Shown: positions 1-5,045 of the stretch, one piece after another
How the letters are laid out: each line of letters begins with the position of its first letter
How positions within the stretch are numbered: position 1 is the first letter of the stretch
NCBI GenBank assembly: GCA_900553965.1
Contig: USFX01000176.1
Location: 1 to 5,631 of the forward strand
DNA: 5,631 nt
Origin: an uncultured Prevotella sp.
GTDB taxonomy: Bacteria > Bacteroidota > Bacteroidia > Bacteroidales > Bacteroidaceae
Direction of reading: 5' to 3'
Position numbers and translations under genes: made by a program
The notes under the pieces: generated by a model
Seen by the model: only the letters and a program-made list of their open reading frames with translations
What the model was told of the DNA's origin: nothing
Databases searched by the model: none

Positions 1-17
1 CCGTAAGGGCCTTACGG
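1..17. repeat. 8-bp inverted repeat at the left edge
   Basis: CCGTAAGG (1-8) and CCTTACGG (10-17) are perfect inverted arms around one central base. As RNA this would fold as a 7-bp stem with a 3-nt loop. No T-run follows directly on the plus strand, so a classical intrinsic terminator is not supported. It could be the 3' part of a larger structure cut by the window edge, or chance within the possible minus-strand frame. Confidence 0.35.
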
Positions 18-115
18 CTCTCCGCCCGCTGCTTTTCCGTGCAGAAAATCGGTCCCGAACGGCTCAGAACAGCTGCAAAAAGGCCTGAAAACGGGCTAAA
101 ACGAATGATTTTCAT
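1..115 (-). CDS. Possible small hypothetical protein, 5' part only, running off the left edge
   Basis: On the minus strand an ATG at 115-113 opens a frame with no stop as far as base 1, giving 38 complete codons. The peptide begins MKIIRFSPFSGLF and continues with a basic stretch containing TEKQRAESRK. Just upstream on the same strand is TATCTTTA (135-128), one mismatch from the Bacteroidetes -7 box TAnnTTTG, but I see no -33 TTTG at a suitable distance. The plus strand is also open here in one frame up to a TGA at 120-122, so an open frame alone is weak evidence. I do not recognise a family or domain. If real, it would be transcribed divergently from the upxY operon. Confidence 0.2.
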   Translation of the reverse strand, partial: MKIIRFSPFSGLFAAVLSRSGPIFCTEKQRAESRKALT

Positions 116-235
116 GATATGATTTTGTAAAGATAAGGGACATCCGGCATTTGGAGTGATATGTGCTCATACGATAAATATATACACAGCATGCTCCTTC
201 ACCGTGGCAGGTAAGGTGTGCGTTCTGCAACACCA

Positions 236-288
236 TCATTGTCCGTAAGCGGAGTGTTTAATCTCTATATGTCGTTTGCGGACAAAGA
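236..288 (+). promoter_or_regulatory. Long imperfect stem-loop (14 bp plus 2), possible structured RNA
   Basis: Bases 239-252 pair with 272-285 without interruption: 11 Watson-Crick pairs and 3 G-U pairs. The inner DNA core TTGTCCG (239-245) / CGGACAA (279-285) is a perfect inverted repeat. After an A-A mismatch two further pairs form (236-237 with 287-288). The loop is 19 nt (253-271). The G-U pairs exist only in RNA made from the plus strand; the opposite strand would have A-C mismatches, which favours a plus-strand transcript if this is RNA. A smaller hairpin lies just before it (GGTGT 215-219 / ACACC 230-234). No T-run follows, so it is not an ordinary terminator. It could also be a protein or recombinase binding site. 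Confidence 0.35.
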
Positions 289-367
289 CGAGACTGTGTT
301 CCTACCGGAGAAGCATGTGGCTGTATCACTCTAAATGTCAGAAAAACCTTTCGGAATATCCCGATAC

Positions 368-409
368 TTTTCCGATGTTTTTGTATGAAGTTCTTCCACA
401 ATCGGAAGA
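368..409 (+). promoter_or_regulatory. 9-bp inverted repeat with a competing upstream partner
   Basis: Bases 368-376 (TTTTCCGAT) pair with 401-409 (ATCGGAAGA) as nine pairs, one of them G-U, around a 24-nt loop. The left arm could instead pair with an earlier segment, TCGGAA at 351-356, so two mutually exclusive stems are possible. Attenuation leaders behave this way, but no T-run follows either stem and I see no gene-specific context that fixes a function. Confidence 0.25.
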
Positions 410-448
410 AAAATGGCAGGATATAACGGTTAATCCAAAGAAAAGCCT

Positions 449-456
449 TACCTTTG
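449..456 (+). promoter_or_regulatory. Candidate -7 box of the upxY promoter
   Basis: TACCTTTG matches the Bacteroidetes primary sigma factor -7 consensus TAnnTTTG in every fixed position and is followed by CA, which is common in Bacteroides promoters. I see no good TTTG or TTG -33 element about 19-20 bases upstream (around 425-430), so support rests on one box. It would start RNA near 460-464 and leave an upxY leader of about 160 nt. Confidence 0.42.
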
Positions 457-505
457 CAGCGGATTGTCTCTCGCCCGTCATGGGAAAAGGGGCAGCCGGA
501 AGAGA

Positions 506-542
506 AAGCTCGTGAAAGAAAAGACATTTTGCGAATGAGCTT
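506..542 (+). promoter_or_regulatory. 8-bp stem-loop in the predicted upxY leader
   Basis: AAGCTCGT (506-513) pairs with ATGAGCTT (535-542), eight pairs including one G-U, with a 21-nt loop. It would lie in the leader if transcription starts near 460, and its right arm ends one base before the ATG of the short ORF at 543. Folding could therefore hide that start. There is no T-run. Stems this short can arise by chance. Confidence 0.22.
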
Positions 543-614
543 ATGCACATAAAACCAGGTTTGACCAAGCTTCACCAACCGTCATGCATGGTGGCAGCTG
601 AGGACATAGAGTAG
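543..614 (+). CDS. Possible 23-codon upstream ORF (leader peptide) before upxY
   Basis: An ATG at 543 opens a frame of 23 codons (peptide begins MHIKPGLTKL and ends AEDIE) that stops with TAG at 612-614, ten bases before the upxY ATG. No clear Shine-Dalgarno precedes it, which is normal for Bacteroidetes. It has no run of one amino acid that would suggest classical amino-acid attenuation. It may be chance, or a translated leader that affects upxY translation by ribosome delivery. Confidence 0.2.
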   Translation: MHIKPGLTKLHQPSCMVAAEDIE

Positions 615-624
615 GACGGAATTT

Positions 625-1767
625 ATGAAACCGGATGGTACGGATTCCTTTTCTACAGCTGACGGGAGCCGTTGCTCCCATGGAGGCATTCACGTTACTG
701 AGCCAGACACGACGACTGGCCCGGAAATAAAGGAACGTTCTGAACCGGAGGCCGCAGAGGAGGTCCTGTCGGAGAATGTCAGACATCAGGAGCCTGTCGG
801 CACGGCAAACTCACCGGAGATGATCAGACTTCATGAACCGGACACCACGACATGGTCTTACATCTTTGTCCATAACAGCAGGGTGAAAGTCTTTGAGGAG
901 CAGCTGACGATGGACGACAGGAGCTTTTTCGTACATAAGACGCTGCGCTATTTCAAGAAAGACGGCAGCCGGCGGGTGCAGAAAAAAGAAATGCCGACCA
1001 TCAGCGGGCTCATCTTCATGCAAGGCCGTCCGGAGGACATCCAGGCCTATCTTGACGATAAATTCCCACAGTCACATCTTTGCAAAAACTGCAGTACCGG
1101 CCGCGTCGCGCAGATTGCCGACTCGCAGATGCGCCCTTTCATGCGCATAAACGCTATCGCTCCCGAACGCCTCCGCTTTCTGCTCCGCCCGTTCCACTAC
1201 TATGCCCGCAACCGCATCCTGCTCCGCATCACCTCCGGAGAGCTGGCCGGACTGGAAGGCTACGTCATACGCATCGACCGTGACCGCCGCCTCGTGATGG
1301 ATGTCGGCGGCATGAGCGTCGCCGTCTCAGGGGTTCACGCCGAGAAGTTCGAGGAGGTGGAGCAGGGGAGAGACCGGGACTCTTGTCTCCAAACCCGCAA
1401 TCTCCAAGAGCGTCAGGCACTCATCGACCGTTATTTCCACCCCATAAAAACGCCGGAGGACATCACAGAACAGGCCGAAAACATCAGTTATCTGCGTAAA
1501 CACGTCGAGTCGGAGCTCGCCCAAGGACGCATGAGGACAACAGAAGCCTGGACTACATATTCCTTCATCATTGAAGAAATCGCTTACTACTATGCTCCCT
1601 TCGCGGAGCAGCTCGGGGAACGTCTCAATTCTATCATGGAAGCGGGCCGCATGATTCTCAATGAGATGGACGGTATCATCGGCAGCCCGCAGGCGGACGG
1701 GGAGGCAAGAAGACGATATGAGACAGACCGTCAGGAAATAATGCTGAAATACGGTTATTTGTTTTGA
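625..1767 (+). CDS. upxY: UpxY-family NusG-like transcription antiterminator with extended termini
   Basis: This 380-residue protein carries a NusG N-terminal (NGN)-type domain at about residues 77-178, including the strand motif MPTISGLIFMQG (123-134). A KOW domain follows at about 196-240, with the typical ITSGELAGLEGYV. UpxY proteins are specialised NusG paralogues that bind RNA polymerase and prevent premature termination in capsular polysaccharide operons, where upxY is usually the first gene; that matches its place ahead of ugd. Classic UpxY proteins are roughly half this length. Here residues 1-76 are a polar, probably disordered extension with spaced EP motifs, and residues 250-380 are a helix-rich tail I do not recognise. 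The ATG at 625 follows AGGACGG. An internal ATG at 820 (Met66) would remove most of the extension and is an alternative start. No upxZ-like gene follows. The family call is firm; the role of the extensions is unknown. Confidence 0.88.
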   Translation: MKPDGTDSFSTADGSRCSHGGIHVTEPDTTTGPEIKERSEPEAAEEVLSENVRHQEPVGTANSPEMIRLHEPDTTTWSYIFVHNSRVKVFEEQLTMDDRSFFVHKTLRYFKKDGSRRVQKKEMPTISGLIFMQGRPEDIQAYLDDKFPQSHLCKNCSTGRVAQIADSQMRPFMRINAIAPERLRFLLRPFHYYARNRILLRITSGELAGLEGYVIRIDRDRRLVMDVGGMSVAVSGVHAEKFEEVEQGRDRDSCLQTRNLQERQALIDRYFHPIKTPEDITEQAENISYLRKHVESELAQGRMRTTEAWTTYSFIIEEIAYYYAPFAEQLGERLNSIMEAGRMILNEMDGIIGSPQADGEARRRYETDRQEIMLKYGYLF

Positions 1768-1789
1768 ATGGTCATCTGAAACTTGTCCG

Positions 1790-1825
1790 TTTGTTTCGTG
1801 TTTTCATGAAAAAGTAGTATCTTTG
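1790..1825 (+). promoter_or_regulatory. Bacteroidetes-type promoter of the AAA-ATPase gene
   Basis: TATCTTTG at 1818-1825 fits the -7 consensus TAnnTTTG exactly and continues with CA. A TTTG lies at 1790-1793, but 24 bases away, longer than the usual spacing of about 19-20. The near match TTTC at 1794-1797 has a 20-base spacer. The -7 box is itself half of a small inverted repeat, TATCTT (1818-1823) / AAGATA (1829-1834). RNA would start near 1830-1833, about 95 bases before the ATPase start codon. This would give the ATPase and TPR genes their own promoter besides read-through from upxY. Confidence 0.58.
1801..1812. promoter_or_regulatory. Perfect 12-bp palindrome in the promoter spacer, candidate operator
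   Basis: TTTTCATGAAAA is a perfect 6+6 palindrome lying between the candidate -33 and -7 elements, ending five bases before the -7 box. A dimeric regulator bound here would cover the promoter. No regulator gene is identifiable in the window apart from UpxY, which acts on RNA polymerase rather than by binding an operator. AT-rich palindromes of this size can occur by chance. Confidence 0.3.
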
Positions 1826-1829
1826 CATA

Positions 1830-1889
1830 AGATAGACTGCACTCGGCAATTTGTGAGCAAGCTCCCCATTGCACTCGTTTGCACTATCT
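1830..1889 (+). repeat. Nested inverted-repeat leader element with a direct TGCACTCG repeat
   Basis: Outer arms AGATAG (1830-1835) / CTATCT (1884-1889) enclose GCAAT (1846-1850) / ATTGC (1868-1872) and a central GAGC (1855-1858) / GCTC (1861-1864). TGCACTCG occurs twice in direct orientation (1838-1845 and 1870-1877). With the predicted start near 1830, the whole element would be the 5' end of the ATPase mRNA, folding back on itself. From memory, strings like GCACTCGTTTGCACTATCT recur in intergenic regions of Bacteroides genomes, so I regard it as a dispersed leader element; this recollection could not be checked here. The right arm ends in TATCTCTG (1885-1892), one base from a second -7 box. 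Confidence 0.5.
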
Positions 1890-1925
1890 CTGCGAACGTA
1901 ACATAATTAATAGAAAGTGAGGATT

Positions 1926-3491
1926 ATGGAAATGCAAAAGTTGAAGCGGTGTCCGATTGGCATACAGACGTTCTCCAATATCATGGAGGATGGCTATCTG
2001 TATATAGACAAGACGAAATACGTTTACCGTTTGACCCATTCCGATGCCAAGTATTTTTTCCTTAGCCGTCCGCGTCGGTTCGGGAAATCATTGCTCACCT
2101 CCACGCTTCGCAGCTATTTCGAGGGACGCCGCGACCTGTTCAAGGGATTGGCAATTGAAGGGCTTGAGACGGAATGGACGGAATATCCCGTGTTGCATTT
2201 CGACATGAGCCTTGGCAAGCATTTGGATAAGGAACAGTTGACAAGGTATCTCGGCAACAGAATGGCCGTTTATGAAAAACAATATGGCATAACTGAACCG
2301 GCTGTCGACAATAACGACCGCCTGACAGCGCTCATCATGCGCGCCAACGAACAGACCGGCCGCAAGGTTGTCGTGCTTATCGACGAATACGACGCCCCGC
2401 TTCTCGACGTGATGCACGAGGAACGCGACCTGCCGGTGCTCCGTGATGTGATGCGCAATTTCTATTCTCCGCTGAAGGCCTGTGACCCTTATCTGCGCTT
2501 TGTTTTCCTCACGGGCATAACGAAGTTTTCCCAGCTCAGTATCTTCAGCGAACTGAACAATATCACGAATATCAGCATGCAGAAACCGTATGCGACCATC
2601 TGTGGCATAACGGAGGAAGAAATGCTTGGTCAGATGAGCGGTTACATAGACCGTTTGGCTTCGGAACTCGGGCTGACACGTGATGAGGCTGTTAGGAAAC
2701 TGAAAGACAAATACGACGGCTATCATTTCACATTGCCTTCGCCAGATATCTATAACCCGTTCAGTCTCTTGAACGCTTTTGCCAACAATGAACTGGACGA
2801 CTACTGGTTCGGCAGCGGCACTCCTACATATCTTATAGAGATGCTGAGGAAATTCGGTGTGACACCTTCATGCATCGGCGGCATTGAAGCCATGGCGTCC
2901 GAGTTCGATGCCCCGACGGAGCGGATGTGCAGCATGACGGCATTGCTCTATCAGAGCGGTTATATCACCATCAAGGATTATGACGCAATGTTCCAAAGCT
3001 ATCTGCTGGACATTCCCAACAATGAGGTGCGCATCGGACTGATGAAAAGCCTGATACCTTATTACATAACACCGGACTCCCGTCTGACCACGTCAACCGT
3101 CATCAACATGGCGCGTGCGCTCTATAAGGACGATATGGACGGAATGTTGCGCTGTCTCCGTGATTTCCTGCTCACCGTCCCTTATTGTGACAATACAGAC
3201 TACGAGGGACATTATCAGCAGGTTCTCTACATAATCTTCTCCCTTCTTGGTATATACACCGACATCGAAGTGCGCACGCCGCGCGGCCGTGTGGACATGG
3301 TCATGCGCACGCCGACCACCCTTTATGTCATAGAGCTGAAGCTCAATAAGAGCGCCTCCGATGCCGTGAAGCAGATCGACCTCAAGGACTATCCCTCCCG
3401 TTTCGCTCTCTGCGGACTGCCCGTCGTGAAAGTGGGCATAAACTTCGACAGCGGGCGGCGGACCGTGGATGACTGGGAGATAGAGCGGTGA
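1926..3491 (+). CDS. AAA-ATPase-like protein with C-terminal PD-(D/E)XK nuclease-fold domain (PF09820/PF08011 type)
   Basis: This 521-residue protein has the full family architecture. It opens with the usual CPIGIQTFSNI and YLYIDKT motifs (residues 9-30), then a Walker A-like SRPRRFGKS (47-55, Lys54). Walker B VVVLIDEYDAP (148-158, Asp153/Glu154) and a sensor-like FLTGITKFSQLSIFS (194-208) follow. The C-terminal nuclease-fold region has GHYQQVLYIIF (428-438), Asp457 in GRVDMVM, and IELK (469-472), supplying the D...ExK signature. All these residues are intact, so it is not an obvious pseudogene. Such genes are often present in many copies in Bacteroides; their biological function is not established, and a role in DNA processing or defence is inference. 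I chose the ATG at 1926; ATG 1932, with GAGG nine bases upstream, is equally plausible, and a GTG at 1917 less so. It sits 158 bases after upxY and 54 bases before the TPR gene, with its own promoter. Confidence 0.93.
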   Translation: MEMQKLKRCPIGIQTFSNIMEDGYLYIDKTKYVYRLTHSDAKYFFLSRPRRFGKSLLTSTLRSYFEGRRDLFKGLAIEGLETEWTEYPVLHFDMSLGKHLDKEQLTRYLGNRMAVYEKQYGITEPAVDNNDRLTALIMRANEQTGRKVVVLIDEYDAPLLDVMHEERDLPVLRDVMRNFYSPLKACDPYLRFVFLTGITKFSQLSIFSELNNITNISMQKPYATICGITEEEMLGQMSGYIDRLASELGLTRDEAVRKLKDKYDGYHFTLPSPDIYNPFSLLNAFANNELDDYWFGSGTPTYLIEMLRKFGVTPSCIGGIEAMASEFDAPTERMCSMTALLYQSGYITIKDYDAMFQSYLLDIPNNEVRIGLMKSLIPYYITPDSRLTTSTVINMARALYKDDMDGMLRCLRDFLLTVPYCDNTDYEGHYQQVLYIIFSLLGIYTDIEVRTPRGRVDMVMRTPTTLYVIELKLNKSASDAVKQIDLKDYPSRFALCGLPVVKVGINFDSGRRTVDDWEIER

Positions 3492-3545
3492 GGAAAGAAT
3501 CCTCATGACCGACCGATAACAGACTTCTGAGGAGAGGAACAGAAT

Positions 3546-4844
3546 ATGAGATATTTGAAATATTTTATATTTATAATCATCCAGTTTGCCGTAGTCGAAT
3601 TGGTTGTATGGTTTCATACAAGTGGTTTGGGATGGCATATAGAAGAACTGTTGCCAAGCGACGCCATATCCTTGTGGGGAACGGTCACCACGATTGTCTT
3701 TTTGGTATTCTCGGTTCTTGCCCTTTGGAATATAGACCAAAAGATACATGAACTCAATGAAATGAAACGTAGCATCGGGGAGAAGTTCAACAGCATTGAG
3801 ACCAAAAACCGTGAGGTGATGTTGGAGGCAGACAAGGCACAGAAAGACATTGTCACGAAGGCCGAAGAACAGATAAAACTTATTTTGGACAAGAGCACCT
3901 ACCGGCAGAATTTCTATGATACATTGACAAGAATAGCCAATATTCCGGATCCGGGAAGACAGGTGCAGGAATACACTCATTTTCTCAGAACAAGCGGCGA
4001 TATAGAGGGAATCAATTACGCTTATGTGTATATATGCCGTGGTGACGCTTATCTGTTGTTGTCAAGGTATGAAAAAGCATTGGCAGATTATGAGATGGCC
4101 TCAAAATTAGATACCAAGACGGTGGCTCCATTCTTCGCATTGGGGAATTATTACGTCAACGTTAAAGACTATAGAAAGAGTATCGAGATTTATGAAGAAG
4201 GGCTGAAAATAGATCCGCAGGACGAGAACCTGATGATGAATATCGCCAATTCTTATTCTGCTATCGGAGAATATGCGAAGGCAGATGAATATTATGACAA
4301 GGCTCTGACTTTCAATCCTGATCTGGCGATGGCATATTATAATAAAGCGAAACTTGCCACGGACAAGAAGGACGGATTGTGGAAAGAAAAGAGCATGAAC
4401 TATCTTAATCACTGTATAGAAATAATGCCCTACTTCTATCAGTCCAACATCAATAAAGCGTCATTGCTCCGTGAAGATAATAAAAATGAAGAGGCGGCCG
4501 AAGTTTTGACGAAAGTCATAAATGCGTCTTTGCCTTGTGACTTCATTATGGCTGTTCTCCAAAGAGGAATCGCATATCGTCTGCAAAGGAAGATGCCGTT
4601 GGCTTTGAATGATTTCAATATGGTTCTGCTTTACGACCCTCACAATGTCCAGAACCTCTCAAACCTATCCCTGACATATTATGCAATGAGATTTTTCAAC
4701 GAAGCAGTCTTTTTTGCAAAGTTGGGTCTTCAGGAAGCGGAACAGCAGAACCGGCATGATTGCGATTCCGATTTCAACGCCGTTATCATGAACGTAAACG
4801 CGATGATGTGTACGGTTGTGCCGCAGAAGGCGGATGGCAAGTAG
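3546..4844 (+). CDS. Membrane-anchored tetratricopeptide repeat protein with coiled coil
   Basis: This 432-residue protein starts with two hydrophobic helices (about residues 5-24 and 42-61), the second ending at a charged segment. A heptad-like, charged coiled coil (about 62-115) follows. TPR units fill most of the rest: clear ones at about 155-188 (RGDAYLLLSRYEKALADYE), 189-225 (ALGNYYVNVKDYRKSIEIYEEGL) and 226-259, with weaker ones at about 260-295, 296-328, 331-365 and 366-400. TPR arrays bind proteins, so it is probably a membrane scaffold; with a short loop between the helices, the repeats would lie in the cytoplasm. It starts 54 bases after the ATPase stop, preceded by GGAGAGG (3531-3537) nine bases from the ATG, unusually Shine-Dalgarno-like for this phylum. 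No separate promoter is visible, suggesting co-transcription with the ATPase. The gene is AT-richer than upxY and the ATPase gene. The partner and process are unknown. Confidence 0.9.
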   Translation: MRYLKYFIFIIIQFAVVELVVWFHTSGLGWHIEELLPSDAISLWGTVTTIVFLVFSVLALWNIDQKIHELNEMKRSIGEKFNSIETKNREVMLEADKAQKDIVTKAEEQIKLILDKSTYRQNFYDTLTRIANIPDPGRQVQEYTHFLRTSGDIEGINYAYVYICRGDAYLLLSRYEKALADYEMASKLDTKTVAPFFALGNYYVNVKDYRKSIEIYEEGLKIDPQDENLMMNIANSYSAIGEYAKADEYYDKALTFNPDLAMAYYNKAKLATDKKDGLWKEKSMNYLNHCIEIMPYFYQSNINKASLLREDNKNEEAAEVLTKVINASLPCDFIMAVLQRGIAYRLQRKMPLALNDFNMVLLYDPHNVQNLSNLSLTYYAMRFFNEAVFFAKLGLQEAEQQNRHDCDSDFNAVIMNVNAMMCTVVPQKADGK

Positions 4845-4856
4845 GAGCAAGTAGGA
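4837..4856 (+). repeat. Perfect 10-bp tandem duplication across the TPR gene stop codon
   Basis: GCAAGTAGGA occurs twice head to tail (4837-4846 and 4847-4856). The first copy contains the TAG stop (4842-4844) of the TPR gene. Because the unit is 10 bases, the second copy puts its TAG in another frame. It looks like a slippage duplication; the protein end is unaffected. Confidence 0.8.
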
Positions 4857-4916
4857 CCGGTGGAGATAAAAGAATAAGTAATTGGATGTTTTAACCGAGA
4901 GCGTTGTTTGTAGACG

Positions 4917-4947
4917 GTTGAAACAGGATAAGTCGTACATATTTTAG
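4917..4947 (+). promoter_or_regulatory. Weak candidate promoter for ugd and the downstream sugar genes
   Basis: GTTG (4917-4920) is followed after exactly 19 bases by TATTTTAG (4940-4947), one mismatch from the TAnnTTTG -7 consensus. Spacing and order fit a Bacteroidetes promoter, but both boxes are degenerate. RNA would start near 4953, just before the hairpin at 4962. Alternatively ugd is reached only by read-through from upstream, helped by UpxY. Confidence 0.28.
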
Positions 4948-4961
4948 ATTATACTGTTCCG

Positions 4962-4984
4962 ATGACAGAGGATAATTCTGTCAT
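4962..4984 (+). promoter_or_regulatory. Perfect 8-bp hairpin in the ugd leader
   Basis: ATGACAGA (4962-4969) and TCTGTCAT (4977-4984) are perfect inverted arms with a 7-nt loop, extendable by G-U pairs at both ends. The sequence after it is not a T-run, so it does not read as an intrinsic terminator on the plus strand. It lies 61 bases before the ugd start and includes the start codon of the short ORF 4962-5024. It could be a pause or antitermination element, or a translational control on that ORF. Confidence 0.42.
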
Positions 4985-5024
4985 TACAGTTGTATATAAT
5001 GGTAATAAGCGCATAAAGGTTTAG
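4962..5024 (+). CDS. Possible 20-codon upstream ORF (leader peptide) before ugd
   Basis: ATG at 4962 opens 20 codons ending in TAG at 5022-5024, 21 bases before the ugd ATG. The peptide begins MTEDNSVITVVYNG and ends in a basic KRIKV. Its composition is protein-like, but it is too short to assign. Its first eight codons form the hairpin 4962-4984, so folding would hide its start and a translating ribosome would melt the hairpin. It may be a leader peptide, a gene remnant or chance. Confidence 0.22.
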   Translation: MTEDNSVITVVYNGNKRIKV

Positions 5025-5045
5025 ATAATAAAGAATAAGACAACA

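Larger units (their letters stand above)
116..624. other. Gene-free region upstream of upxY
   Basis: About 500 bases hold no convincing protein gene. What can be seen is a group of inverted repeats (215-234, 236-288, 368-409, 506-542), one good match to the Bacteroidetes -7 box (449-456) and a short ORF directly before upxY (543-614). Long overlapping open frames exist on both strands between about 258 and 578, but none has a recognisable domain, and the plus-strand one needs a TTG start. Bacteroides capsule loci often have an invertible promoter in this position. I found no pair of long matching inverted repeats flanking the -7 box, so inversion is not supported by this window. Confidence 0.6.

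Noticed and set aside
258..578. Overlapping open frames on both strands upstream of upxY
   Set aside because: Three frames overlap, the plus-strand one needs a TTG start, and none shows a domain or signal peptide. The -7 box and inverted repeats fit a non-coding region better.
116..624. Invertible capsule promoter upstream of upxY
   Set aside because: No pair of long inverted repeats flanks the candidate -7 box, and no site-specific recombinase gene is present in the window.
1853..1906. 17-codon GTG frame in the ATPase leader (VSKLPIALV...)
   Set aside because: It is encoded by the inverted-repeat element itself, which explains the open frame without a peptide function.
1917..1925. GTG start for the ATPase gene at 1917
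   Set aside because: It adds three residues before the family's usual N-terminus, and ATG codons at 1926 and 1932 fit better.
2088..2726. 212-codon open frame on the minus strand inside the ATPase gene
   Set aside because: It lies wholly antisense to conserved AAA-ATPase motifs and its peptide has no recognisable domain; it is a by-product of codon bias in the real gene.
3490..3504. GAGGA/TCCTC inverted repeat at the ATPase stop codon as a terminator
   Set aside because: The stem is only 5 bp and no T-run follows; the next gene starts close by and probably shares the transcript.
3505..3519. Four-codon ATG frame between the ATPase and TPR genes
   Set aside because: It is too short to support.
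3093..3980. 295-codon open frame on the minus strand across the ATPase-TPR junction
   Set aside because: It is long, but it runs antisense to both the PD-(D/E)XK motifs and the TPR protein's membrane and coiled-coil region, and shows no family features.
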